A program made the translations under genes and the position numbers. Below are positions 1-9,885 of a DNA stretch of 38,336 nucleotides, in pieces (positions within the stretch are counted from its first letter, which is position 1; the number at the start of each line of letters is the position of its first letter). The notes below the pieces were generated by a model. It was given only the letters and a program-made list of their open reading frames with translations. It ran no database searches and was not told the DNA's origin. This DNA is from Gracilaria gracilis (Eukaryota; Rhodophyta; Florideophyceae; Gracilariales; Gracilariaceae). The stretch is taken from the NCBI GenBank assembly GCA_030374805.1, contig JARGSG010000192.1, forward strand, positions 1 through 38,336, written 5' to 3'.

Positions 1-10
1 TGATGGTCGC

Positions 11-682
11 ATGGTCGACCATCAGCGTGAACCTTGTCCTCACAGAATCGTGGATGGTAAGTTACTTTCGTTGAATCTGATTACCAGAAAACGCGTTATA
101 GCATACGACACTGCGGTACAGGAACGGAACTGTACTAATGTTGTTTGGGTTCGCGAAGGAACAGTTCTAACATGGGCTACCTTTTTTGTTTTGGAAACGC
201 CTATCACCCTAGATTTCGGAGGTGCTTTTGCAATGGGTGCAATTGGCGGTACGATTTGGCACTTCATTCGAGGGGCTCGAAACTCTCCGAACGGTGCTCG
301 TCTCATAGGTGCCATTGACGCTGTCAAGGTCCGTGCGCCTGCATTAGGTGGAAGCTTTGCGGTCTGGGGCGGTCTTTTTTCTTCATTTGATTGTACGCTT
401 CAAGCAATCCGAAAGAAAGAAGATCCTTGGAACACTATAACGTCTGGAGCGCTGACTGGAGGATTATTGTCTAGTCGTTCTGGCTTGCGCGCTGCAGGAA
501 AGAACGCTGTTGTGGGAGGGGTTCTCCTAGCCTTGATTGAAGGTGCAAGTCTCGTCATTACAAGATATGCTAGCCAGCAGGCGCTTTCCCCGGAAGAGAT
601 TCAGAAGCTTAGAGAAGAAATGGAACTTGCACAAGCGAAGAAGCGAAATGAAGGATTGGCAGCTGTAGGTCAGCTTTCGTGA
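11..682 (+). CDS. TIM17: TIM17 subunit of the mitochondrial inner-membrane translocase (one intron)
   Basis: Core channel-forming subunit of the TIM23 complex, which imports presequence proteins across the mitochondrial inner membrane. Read straight through, the ORF carries an aberrant insert after [10 protein letters not shown]. Removing a GT..AG intron at 57-212 (gtaagt to ccctag) joins exon 1 (11-56) to exon 2 (213-682) and restores the family sequence [17 protein letters not shown]. The spliced product is 171 residues, the usual Tim17 length. Visible family motifs are REPCP at the N-terminus, [35 protein letters not shown] and the last helix [10 protein letters not shown]. Four hydrophobic Gly-rich segments follow each other as expected. 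The gene is convergent with the dioxygenase on the minus strand. The family call is certain; the splice sites are inferred from conservation. Confidence 0.95.
   Translation: MVDHQREPCPHRIVDGKLLSLNLITRKRVIAYDTAVQERNCTNVVWVREGTVLTWATFFVLETPITLDFGGAFAMGAIGGTIWHFIRGARNSPNGARLIGAIDAVKVRAPALGGSFAVWGGLFSSFDCTLQAIRKKEDPWNTITSGALTGGLLSSRSGLRAAGKNAVVGGVLLALIEGASLVITRYASQQALSPEEIQKLREEMELAQAKKRNEGLAAVGQLS
57..212 (+). other. Spliceosomal intron in TIM17
   Basis: 156 nt with 5' gtaagt and 3' accctag. Excision restores the conserved Tim17 N-terminus in phase (GAT codon split after the first base). Confidence 0.9.
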
Positions 683-1298
683 CTTGCGGGTTTGAATTGG
701 GGCGTTCTGAAACACATAATATTGTGTTGTTCTACTTATGGAAACCTTTCTGTGACTTAAGGCAAGTCCTGGTGAGCCGAAGTCTTGCAAGCTCCATATG
801 AACTAATGCTCTTGGGTTCAATCTTCTGCTCTGTGTCTTCTCCGGAAAAGGCACGTTTATGTATAGGAGAATGTCAGGTTTTGAAGGGAAACAGCTCAAG
901 AGTCGCTTTTCTTCTTTTTTGTGAGTCTTGATTGTATCACACCGTTTTGTTCTTTGTTACGCTGTCGCTTTCACATCTTGCCTGTATCCCGCCTTTCCTG
1001 CTTTGTACCATTTCGACGATGCTCTTCAAAGTGCACAGAATGGATAATATGATGGATTGGCTCGAACGAACGAGTTCAGGTCACGTTTGTCGGATGCTTG
1101 TAAAGAATAATGGAAGAGATGTTGGTGCTTCGTCCCTTGCAGTATACATCTACGCGATCCCAAGGATTCATCCAGATAAGCTCTGCCTCAGAGACTCGAT
1201 GAAACCCTTTACACGCACTTTGTTGATGAAGGAGGTGCATATTTTATTAGTGGCAAGCTTTTGGTTTGTCGGTGGAATAATGGATTTCGTGGGTTTCT
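683..1298. other. Intergenic region between convergent TIM17 and TDO
   Basis: About 600 nt holding the 3' ends of two convergent genes. T-rich stretches at about 905-925 and 945-960. An open frame at 932-1351 has no recognisable protein features and overlaps the dioxygenase 3' end, so I do not call it a gene. Confidence 0.5.
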
Positions 1299-2689
1299 CT
1301 AACAGAATGACCAATCAATCTCATCTCCGCCTCCGCCCATTTCAAACATAGTTCTGTCATATTGTTCAACTGAGTGGAAGTATCTCATTTGGTCACGCAG
1401 TTCACGAGGAAGAGCAGGTAGTAAGCGTCGAGGAATTAGTAAAGTTGACAGGTTAGCCAAGTCACTAAACACTTTTTGAGAATCAATAGTTCGCTTCAGG
1501 TAGGAATGGCCCAGACTTCCGCCTGTTCCCATTTTCACACCAATCATGCGATGCACCATCTGCGAATGAGCATACCGCCATTGATTTAGCTGCTCGTCGA
1601 CATCAATTAGCATTTGCAGAAACCTTGCTGGGAGCTGAAACATTGGCTCGTCTTGATACAGCATAATCATGAGCGATGCCGACGTGGAGCGGAACCCCAA
1701 CCTGCGCTTGTCGCTCTTAATTAGCTCATCATGGACTTCCCGTTTGAACACAGACTCGAAAGTCCTGTAAGTGCTCGACAACTGTATGAGCACCGGTTCG
1801 CGTTCTGCTGGGTCGAGCTTCGTGACTATAGTTTGCTGCTCAATCTCAAACATGCGTTGAATAGCTGTCTCGTAGCTCTTCTGGAAGTTATATCCACGGA
1901 ATTCACGGAATGGGATGTTCTTAAGCCACCGTTCCACGTAATCAAAGAGCGATGGTTCCTGCTGTGCATCGCGAAGTAGCTGCTGATGGTTTGCAGATAA
2001 ATTAAGAATCCAGCGGGCGTTCAGTCGTTGTTCCGGACGTACGCCGAACTTTATTTCCAGCATGCGGAATTGGTGCGATTGGAATCCAGAAGCCGGAACA
2101 AATAATCACGGAATTCGAGAAACTCTTGCGGGGTCATGGTCTCGAGCACTTTTATCTGGTCGTTGAGCAGCTTGAGTATCTCGCGGATGCGTGTGAGACG
2201 GTGAAGAGCAAGGGAGATGCGTTTCTCTCCAATGTTGAGCTCGGCCAGAATGGATCGAACAGAGTCAAGCTCGAATATCAACTGCTTGAACCATAGCTCG
2301 TATGTCTGATGAATGGTGATGAAAAGCATCTCATCATGACACAAGTTTCCCCGTAGAGAGGAGATGGGACGCTGAGCGGTTAGCAGCTGATCCAATGCAA
2401 GATAGTCGGAATAGTACAGCTTGCCACGACCCGCGTCGCCGACACCCAGCCCGGAGGTGGCAGTAGGATTGGCAGGTTCATTGGCGGCGAATGGACATTG
2501 TGTGCGGCGATGAGCTAGATGGACAGGGTGCGACGCGTTTTGTAGAGGTGGATGAGAGGGCTCGCTAGTTGGTGGAAGAGGTGCATTTGGTTGAGAACTG
2601 TGCGGTTGCTGAATGGCAGATGACTCGCCGTTTTCCAAGATGGGAGTAACCTTGAGGACAGGACAGGAGTTGACCAGCGGCACGGACAT
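1299..2689 (-). CDS. TDO2: Tryptophan 2,3-dioxygenase, coding frame broken by one base
   Basis: Haem dioxygenase that opens the indole ring of L-tryptophan to N-formylkynurenine, the first step of the kynurenine pathway. The frame from 2689 down to 2051 holds a Pro/Ser-rich N-terminal extension of about 90 residues, then YLALDQLL, HDEMLFITIHQTYELWFKQL and FELDSV. The frame from 2063 down to 1299 continues with QFRMLEIKFGVR, the haem-proximal MVHRMIGVKMGTGGS and LSTLLIPRR. The two halves meet at about 2093-2098, where FRDYLF must continue as PASGFQ in the neighbouring frame; one missing C in a TTCCGG context explains the break. Both halves are otherwise full and well conserved, giving about 460 residues. 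No transit peptide is obvious. The divergent neighbour is the thylakoid thioredoxin gene. Enzyme identity is very secure; whether the frameshift is real is not. Confidence 0.95.
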
Positions 2690-3536
2690 CTCGTAGCAAT
2701 TGTAAGTAGTGCTACGACGGTGTGTACGCGCGGAGGTGACAGCCGCCGCTTTTGAAGAGGGCAGCTCCCCTTGTCATGTACACCTTTATACAGTAAACGT
2801 TATCTAGGTACAGGTGCAAGGAGTGGAGTCACGCCGTTGTTGGACACCTTCGCAAGCCACGCCGCAACGAAGCCAACCGGCGCCGTTGTCTGGAGGCGTT
2901 TTGGTCTTTTGAGGCATGGGATTCATAGGGTTACGGCTGGTTTTGCAAAAGCGTTGGTTAATTGTGAGCGAACAGCATCCAGTGCTGTGAGGTGCATACT
3001 ATGCACTGCATAGCGTCAAAATTTGGGCAGCCAGGGGCCATACGTACGTACTGTATCTAACTATATGCTCCGTAATTCACCGCCGCACGTGTGGTGCGCT
3101 TCTTTCATACTTGCCAAAGGAGAGCTCTCAAATCTGCAGCAGCGGATGACCGCCAACAGTGATAATTGGCACGCGAGCGTGTCCTTCGTCTGTGGTCGCA
3201 GTCGATTGCAATTACCATCGAACTTGTTTCACTTCCGCAAGCGTCCTCATCACCTCTCCAGACTCGCGCTCTGTAATTTACCCGCCGAGACAGAGCACGT
3301 AGATACGGCTTGCCCCTAATACCGACGGTAGTCTCTGTTGCTGGGTTGTTGCCATCGCTGCGCTTCAAGGTTGGCCCTGTCAACATTGTAACCAAGCCCT
3401 CATACCCCGTGGCTAGCATTGTGTATCACAACTTGCGTGGTAGTCGTATCGTACTGCCTAGCGAACTACCCTTGTATTCAGCTCCTTCGCTCTGCTTTAA
3501 AATACGGCGAAACACTCAACACCTCAAAGCTACATC
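2690..3536. promoter_or_regulatory. Divergent intergenic region between TDO and the thioredoxin gene
   Basis: About 850 nt between two divergently transcribed genes, so it must contain both promoters. I see no clear TATA element that I would assign. Open frames at 2771-3013, 3023-3319 and 3310-3555 have no protein-like features. Confidence 0.4.
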
Positions 3537-4319
3537 ATGTTCACAAACGTATTAGCCTTCGGATGTTCTACACCCTGGCTGCCTTTGGGCACCAGAAACT
3601 TTGGTTCTGTTCACAACATAAACACCCGTCCATCCAGCGCTCGCGTCCATGCTAGTCCCCGAGCCTGTCTTCCAAACCAAAGCGCAGCTGAATCGGAACG
3701 GAAGAGCGATGTGTCTGATGGCCGCCAATCTCCCGCCGCGGCTGTCTCGAAGACGGAGCAGATAGCGGCTATGCTTGGAAAAAACAAGGAGTCTTTGGAA
3801 GAATCTCGCGATCTTGTGTTCGAGCAAGAAAGAATGGACAACAGAAAGCGATACACTGGTGCTCTTGTGTCCGTTTTGCTGGCGACGGGCGCATTTCTCT
3901 CTCAAAAGCTCGACCCCAACTCAGGAGCCAGGCTATTGGAGTACATGTACGCACACAGCGAATCGCCAAGCGTTATCGGCACAAACAACAAACCGACTCT
4001 GCTTGAGTTTAGCACCACTTGGTGTTCCAACTGCAAGGCCTCGGCGAGGGGAGTCTTCGACTTGGAGAACAGATACATGGGTCAGGTGAACTTCCTCGTA
4101 TTCAATGGCGATGACCCGAACAACGCTGAAATCCTTGACCGATTTAGTGTTGATGGTGTTCCACAGTTTTCAATGATCGCTCGCGATGGAACCGTGAAAG
4201 GCAATCTGGTCGGAAGAATCCCGAGAGATGTTCTGGCTGAGGACCTGGACGCTCTCTTGGAAGAGCGGGAGTTACCCTTCCCAGGTTTGCCTCTGGATAA
4301 ACTACGGCCCGACTCTTGA
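3537..4319 (+). CDS. HCF164: Membrane-anchored thylakoid thioredoxin-like protein, HCF164/TxlA type
   Basis: Predicted 260-residue thiol-disulfide oxidoreductase. The N-terminal ~60 residues are rich in Ser, Arg and Ala with Phe at position 2, fitting a plastid transit peptide. A hydrophobic segment at about 105-121 (GALVSVLLATGAF) would anchor it in the thylakoid membrane. The thioredoxin domain follows (about 145-250) with the redox motif WCSNC at 162-166, the cis-proline loop GVPQF, and a final GRIPRDVL that matches the HCF164/TxlA subgroup rather than soluble thioredoxins. In plants HCF164 passes reducing power across the thylakoid membrane for cytochrome b6f assembly. The first ATG gives the transit peptide, so I keep that start. 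A DsbD/thioredoxin-family protein of another role is the alternative. Confidence 0.85.
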   Translation: MFTNVLAFGCSTPWLPLGTRNFGSVHNINTRPSSARVHASPRACLPNQSAAESERKSDVSDGRQSPAAAVSKTEQIAAMLGKNKESLEESRDLVFEQERMDNRKRYTGALVSVLLATGAFLSQKLDPNSGARLLEYMYAHSESPSVIGTNNKPTLLEFSTTWCSNCKASARGVFDLENRYMGQVNFLVFNGDDPNNAEILDRFSVDGVPQFSMIARDGTVKGNLVGRIPRDVLAEDLDALLEERELPFPGLPLDKLRPDS

Positions 4320-5654
4320 GCATAGCGCCATCTGCGGGTCGGAGGAAGTTTTGAATCAAATCTCGATTGTATGAGTTGCCCTTGTATTGCGTCTTTGTTC
4401 TTCATCTTCAAGGGTATGCATTTTTCAGTAGTCGCTCTACCCTGCTCGACAGCGGCCGCATGTCGCGAAGGGTTTCATTGTATCCAATGCCTTTTTTGTT
4501 CCCACTCTTATTCCCTCTCGCTCGATCTCAGTTTGACGGCGCACTCTGGCCTGCTCCCGATGACATCACAAAACAAAGCAACGACCCCGAAACTTGTGGG
4601 CGAGAGCAGATCGCGTCTTGTCGATATTGTATCCCAACCGTATCATGTTGAGATGTCCAAAACAGACGACCGGGAAAGGAATGTACCTACTTCTGTAAAT
4701 CCGTCAGCTGAGATACTACAACTGTTTTTGAGCGAAATCATTTCTTGACCGAAAAGGATGCCGGCCTTTTTGGCGAGAGAACGTTTCTCGATAGAAGGCG
4801 TCCACTGCATTGTAGACATCATGCCGCCATTCCTGTAGTTGTGTTTTGCCTCCGTTGGGAAACGAAGTTCTAGATGTCCTTGCAAAGTCCGGGTTGTAGC
4901 TGTCAATGCAAGGGCACGACAAGGCCCCCCTTGACATGCTTGATGTCAAGCGCTGCCGGCAACTTGGTAAGAGCCGGCGAGCTTGCTCCAGACTCGACCG
5001 GTATTTATCGAAAAGGATTGAACTGCACCAAATGTAAAGGTGCTGATGGCGCAATTTTGCGTTCTTTCGTTCCAACGCTACACGTACATTCCGTTTCGTC
5101 ATATCTACGGAAGAAAGTTGTTCGATGTGAATGCAATGTAAACGTCAAGAAAACTCCGAAACACGTAGTGCTTCGATGTTCCTTGGCACGGCAATCATGT
5201 AGAGGATTTTCACTTCAAGCAGCGGAAAGTCTTGACAAAGCCTGCAAGATTTGGCCAGACGAGCGCCACTGTTTGCACTTTTGGCAAGAGAAAACTACTT
5301 GTAGTTGTACTCCAGTTTCGGAACAGGGAGCTGATCATCAGCTGCTGATGTGCACAATAAAGTGGTAGAAGAGCTCCCATAGTGGCAGAGAGAGGGAGAT
5401 ATCGCGGCGAGCTCTAGAGGTTGAATGGAGAGGTTCAGTGAAGAAGAAGGCGATAATCGTCGCAAACGAAACGCTTCTGCAGTCGAAAACACCTTCGGTA
5501 CCTAATACTATTCTTTGTACCATATTATAGCCTCGTGAGTGTAGCACGGCTACTGATTTGTGGTTTGTGGCTGCGGTGTAGAGATAAGTGTTATAGGTTG
5601 TTGGGGTTCTTTGCATACCCCCGCGTACGAGTAATTCACGTACGCGATTCATAA

Positions 5655-5690
5655 ATGAGAGAGAGAGAGGGAGATATATATAGAGGACAC
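5655..5690. repeat. GA then TA simple repeat
   Basis: A run of GA dinucleotides (gagagagagaggg) followed by a short TA run (atatatata). Simple-sequence tract with no further structure. Confidence 0.8.
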
Positions 5691-6410
5691 ATACCGGATG
5701 TCGGGAGGCGACTCTTCATGCAACTGTAATACATATTAGCTGCCTTCCTGACGAAACAGAACTATCTTTTTGAAGAGTTTTCCTTTTTTGTGACTTGAAG
5801 AAGAAAAGTCTCTTTTTTGGTCTTCTTCTAAGCTCCGACATGATTCTGACGGTGAGATTATTTCCTTTCAACAGCATTGACAGCGGCTCTCGAGCTTGAC
5901 GAACATGGTTACGAACGTCAAGAAAGACGTTGGCCACGTCTTCTTCCAGCACCCTTTGACACACTTTTCACGACAAAACGAACTGCCCGCCCTAGGAGAA
6001 CGAGCGAAGAAAATAGCGATGGACATCATCAGCAGTGGCCATCGAATTTCTTGCCATTCTTTAGGAGAGAGGGCTCTCTATAGATATATAAGCTCCTCCT
6101 GCTACTTCGCAATAAAGGGTAAATGACCGCACTAAAGACGCAGCAAAAGGTAGTCTTGTCAGGTAAATCATCTCTTTCAAGTGGTGGACAGCGCAGAAGG
6201 TATGTGCTATTGCTGAATCCACGAATACCGATCAGTTCTCAACCTTCATGCCATGTATTTGACCCTGCTGCTGGGGAGCTTTGACTTAATGTGAAGGTGA
6301 GGGTAGACACTTGCAAGTGCACTGGTGACAGCCTTTCAACCAACACAGTCTGTACGAGTGGAAACGAACGAGACCTTGATTGTCTTATCATCTCTACGTC
6401 TCCAACAGTT

Positions 6411-6494
6411 TTCGTGATACTTGTTCATTGGAGAATAGTGACATTAATATTATTCGTGATACTTGTTCATTGGAGAATAGTGACATTAATATTG
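6411..6494. repeat. 42-bp tandem duplication
   Basis: Two adjacent essentially identical copies of a 42-bp unit beginning ttcgtgatacttgttcattg; copy 1 starts at 6411 and copy 2 at 6453. The unit also contains gacattaatatt. The identity of the copies points to a recent slippage or unequal-exchange event. Confidence 0.9.
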
Positions 6495-6676
6495 TTGTTG
6501 TCTCAAAGGTAAGGAGGGCATTCAAGTTTGGAAGAATTTAGAGCTCTCCTGTTCTCGCTCGGTTGTCGTATCAACCTAACTCTAACGGTGCAAAAGAACG
6601 AGAAAAACTGCCAACCTTCGCGACTTTTACTGCACGTACAAGTTATTCACCTACAGAACATCCAGGGCCGTATTTA

Positions 6677-6775
6677 TGACTGACTGACTACGGTGAAAAA
6701 GTTCATGACGTTGACTGACTGACTACCGCTCTAGCAGCAGTAGTCAAAAAAAGTAGTCAAAGTAGTCAGAAGTGT
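6677..6775. repeat. Degenerate TGAC and AGTAGTC simple repeats
   Basis: Two patches of tgactgactgacta (near 6678 and 6712) are followed by repeated agtagtcaaa units (near 6740-6770). agtagtc-like words recur at 7195. Low-complexity DNA; no coding signal. Confidence 0.7.
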
Positions 6776-6810
6776 CTATAGTAGCCTTCTGAAGCCACCG
6801 TACGGACAAT

Positions 6811-6960
6811 ATGCGTCGTGAGATGATCCGTACACTTCATGATATCCCATTTCGGTCCCAACCGAAAGCCGTACAGCAGTGGCTGTCAATCGCCGCCGAC
6901 TCGCATCTGCGGCCAACGCGACGCTACTGGCGTAACGTCGGCCTAGAATACGCTAAATAA
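6811..6960 (+). other. Short open frame of 49 codons, unrecognised
   Basis: ATG at 6811, TAA at 6958-6960, preceded by an in-frame stop at 6790. The peptide is basic with QQWLSIAAD and RRYWRNVGLEYAK. Local base composition is more GC-rich than the flanks, so it may be a remnant of an older coding or mobile sequence. I do not recognise it and it may not be expressed. Confidence 0.2.
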
Positions 6961-7529
6961 AGTCACTTTCGTTCGTTCAACATCAAAGATTGTGCTTCTT
7001 TCTTTGGTTGTCCCTCCACAAATTGCCATTCTCAACTCTGTTCTGTTCTCCTCCCACCTATTTTGCAATCATGCCAATGCAAACGTCGTCAACGTCGTCA
7101 AACAGCATCAAGAATGAAATGACTGCTTTCTGACTACTTTTAGAGTGACTATCATGAAATGGCTTGATGATCTGACTTTGAACCGTGAGAAAAAAGTAGT
7201 CACAAATACGCCCCTGAGAACATCCGAGCATGACTGAACACGGCGTGGTTCGTTGACAAGTAGCCAATGAGTCAACCATTTTAATCCCGAAACCCTGCTA
7301 CCCTGGACCTGAAAAACTGCTTTCTTGTTGCACTTTATCGGATGATTCGATGACGAATGGTTTGATGACAAAAGGATATTTCGTGTCGATGTATTGACAA
7401 GTTCCAAACCCTGGGATGCAAGTGGTCATCGTCAAGGGCGCGGAAACATGACGAAAAATATGAAGGTACTGTAGGGATCTCACATAAGCGCCCAACAATG
7501 ATAACGTCCAGTTCTAACAGAACAGCACG

Positions 7530-8006
7530 TTGTCGAGTCTCGTTACACAGCGTACGTATCTACGTAGAGCTCTCCTCAAAGAAGACAAGCCTGGTGGGTA
7601 TTGGATAACTTTGACAGCAAAGTTACAGTACTTTCGACGCCTTGAGGGCGAATTTCTCGGTGGCATACAGCACGATGCACAAACGATGGCCATGCGTGTG
7701 AGACGGGTTTTCGAAGAGCGACGGATATCTCGGTGGCATACACCAATACGTACACCAATCGAAATGAAACAGATTAGGGAAATGAATCCAAGAGATGCAC
7801 AAACAATGGCCATGCGTGTGCGACGGGTTTTCGAAAAGCGACGGAAGCAAACCCTCATAAAGGCCACCAGTCCAACGTTAGTGATGACTCATTGCGATAA
7901 GAACCTTCAGAGCGCACCAAGAAACGACAGCCGCAATCGAATCTCCCACATCACCCATCGCACCAGCCCCTTGTACTCTACACGAAGTTTACGAAAAGAG
8001 CCATGA
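7530..8006 (+). CDS. Hypothetical ORF with an internal duplicated block
   Basis: 158-codon open frame, Arg/Thr-rich, without a known domain. It contains two in-frame copies of DAQTMAMRVRRVFE followed by a basic ERR/KRR stretch. The underlying DNA repeats lie 120 bp apart, so the duplication keeps the frame. It ends where the signal-peptide ATG of the next gene begins (8003), so it may be 5' leader DNA rather than a gene. Evidence for coding is only frame openness across the duplication. Confidence 0.25.
   Translation: MSSLVTQRTYLRRALLKEDKPGGYWITLTAKLQYFRRLEGEFLGGIQHDAQTMAMRVRRVFEERRISRWHTPIRTPIEMKQIREMNPRDAQTMAMRVRRVFEKRRKQTLIKATSPTLVMTHCDKNLQSAPRNDSRNRISHITHRTSPLYSTRSLRKEP
7674..7846. repeat. 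Pair of ~52-bp direct repeats 120 bp apart
   Basis: Copy 1 (about 7674-7726) and copy 2 (about 7794-7846) both start gatgcacaaac and continue atggccatgcgtgtg, then gacgggttttcga, with only a few substitutions. A second shorter repeat, tctcggtggcatacac/g, occurs at about 7654 and 7727, 73 bp apart, so the region has a nested duplication history. Confidence 0.85.
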
Positions 8007-9156
8007 AGACAAACACAACGCTAACAGTTTTGTTCCTTCTAGGGACACTGTTGTCAAGCACAAAAGCCATCGTTCCGTCACACATACCCACCAGCGCTCG
8101 CTTCTCCGACGAGTGCTTGGAGGCGGTCCAATGCAATTCTTGATTCGCGCGACAATGAAACATGTTCAACGGTTCCGATTCCGCCCGAGCAGCGTGACGG
8201 TAATCGACGTGACTGGAAGCTTTGAACTGACGGCGTTGCGCAAGGGAGTGTGGGCGTACACAGAAGGAGCGTACAACTCGATGCTGATTGCGACGGGACG
8301 CCGTTTGGTAATCATCGATTCTCCGCAGGCACAGGGTGCGACGGTGAACACGACGGGACTGCCTGATGCGATTACAGAGGTGCTTAATGGAACGGTGCCA
8401 TATCGCATCGACTTGATCTATTCACACTCTCATTTCGACCACATTGGCACATCGCGCGTGGTGGTGGGGTTCTTAAGAGAACGGTACGCAAACGCAAAGC
8501 TTGTGATATGGGGAACGCGTGAAACGTTCGACATCATTCAACGGTCGGTGACAAATCGTTCGGTGCTGCCGAATGCAAAGGTTGGAAAAAGGGGAACCAC
8601 TCTAAGGCTATCTCGCTCCTTGAAGGTGAGAATGGACATTGTGGGCGGTCATACAAGCACTGATCTTCTAATCCACATTCCAAAGTCGCGAGATGGAGCA
8701 GGAATCGTGATGTATGTGGACGTGGTATTCCCGAACTTTGCACCGCCTTTCAACTTTGCAATAACGCAGGACCTGGGACTGTACGTGCGCAACCAACAAA
8801 AGCTGCTGGAGCTGGACTTTGAGACGCTGGTGCCGGGCCACGTCGGGCTGGGGAACAAGACGGACGTATCGGAGAACTTGATGTACACGCAGTTTGTGAT
8901 CGAGGCGGCGGTGATAGCGCAAGGCTCAATCGGCGTGGAAGAGCTGGCGGAGGCGGGCGTCGGCAACTTCTTCAACCCGAACGCGGTGGAGTTTGGCAAC
9001 TTCTTCTTCCCGTTCGTGGCGGTGTCGCGGCCGTTGGAGATAGAGGTGTGCTTCCGACTGGTGCTAGCGGAATGGGGGTGCCGGCTGGGCGGCGTGGACC
9101 TGGTGGCCAGGGGCCATTGCTTCACGGCGCTGCAGTACGCGTTGCTGGAGCTGTGA
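8003..9156 (+). CDS. Secreted metallo-beta-lactamase-fold hydrolase, N-terminus in another frame
   Basis: The frame 8113-9156 encodes a metallo-beta-lactamase-superfamily domain. Metal ligands are visible: HSHFDH (first site His/His/Asp/His), GGHTSTD, the bridging Asp in MYVDVVF, and the last His in LVPGHVG. Beta-lactamases, lactonases and glyoxalase II share this core; no subfamily signature lets me name the substrate. A classic secretory signal peptide starts at ATG 8003 (MKTNTTLTVLFLLGTLL, then a cleavage-like STKA) but lies in a different frame that closes at 8141-8143. Either a short intron or one or two indels between about 8110 and 8200 link it to the domain. With that link the product would be an extracellular or lumenal enzyme of roughly 380 residues. 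The fold is secure, the signal-peptide join is inference. Confidence 0.75.
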
Positions 9157-9630
9157 GGGGCCAAATCAGAAATACTGTATGTAACAACGTAACAGATAAA
9201 GCGAAAGCAAGCGCGGCGTCATACGGAAAATACAAATCGGGCGGCGCGCGGCTGCTGGTGCGGAGCGGCGCAAAGTGACTGGCAGCCGCGCGCCGTCGCA
9301 CGAATCGCGGCAAAAGCCTTTTATCGCGGCGCGCGGCGCAGTTCTGCGCGTGACGAAACGTTTTTTTTTCTTTCCTTTTTCTTGGCGCGCCTTATATTTT
9401 TGGGGGGCGCGTTTTGAATGCGGCTCGTTTTTGTATGTTTCATCTCGCCGCTATCTGCGCGCCACGCTTCGGCGTCGTTCCGCCGCGCCGCCGCCGCCGC
9501 GCCTCGCTCCGATGCCGCGCACGTCGCCGCTGCTCGTTGCTCGCAACTAATGTCTTTACACTCTAGCAGTAACATACTATAAAACTATACTCTACTACTC
9601 ATGACACCTGTACGATACCTATCGTGCAGA

Positions 9631-9720
9631 TCCCCCCCCACCCCCCCCCCCCCTCTCCCCCTCTCCCCCTCTCCCCCCTCTCCCCCTCTCTCCCCTCTCC
9701 CTTCCCCTCCACCCCCGCCC
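9631..9720. repeat. Poly-C / CCCCTCT pyrimidine tract
   Basis: About 90 nt made almost only of C and T on the plus strand (long C runs, then ccccctctc units). Such homopurine/homopyrimidine DNA can form triplex-type structures and is slippage-prone; base counts here should not be trusted. Confidence 0.9.
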
Positions 9721-9885
9721 TCCACGCCCAATCCGCCACAGCACTCCATGCAACACACACACTCAAACACAGAAAAAGGAAAAAAAACATAGAAAGAAAC
9801 GCTCACATAGCAAAACACACGGAAACAAAAAAGCAAAACGCTGCTCAGAAGCGTGGCGCAGGCGGCCGGCAACGGAGTGGGCACG

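Larger units (their letters stand above)
4320..7529. other. Long gene-poor intergenic region with small repeats
   Basis: About 3.2 kb without a recognisable conserved gene on either strand. It holds the thioredoxin 3' end, a GA/TA-rich simple tract near 5655-5690, a 42-bp direct repeat near 6411-6494, TGAC/AGTAGTC simple-repeat patches near 6677-6775, and short open frames with no recognisable features. A Cys-rich frame at 4874-5368 (164 codons) was considered, but it lacks regular Cys spacing of a known finger and I do not call it. Confidence 0.5.

Noticed and set aside
4874..5368. Cys-rich 164-codon frame with CSCQCKG and CTKCKG
   Set aside because: Cys spacing is irregular, no conserved domain, and it lies in a gene-poor repeat region.
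5716..6126. Short overlapping frames on both strands
   Set aside because: No recognisable domain and no clear start context; likely chance.
7674..7846. Repeats considered as a CRISPR-like or satellite array
   Set aside because: Only two copies with unequal spacing; eukaryotic context.
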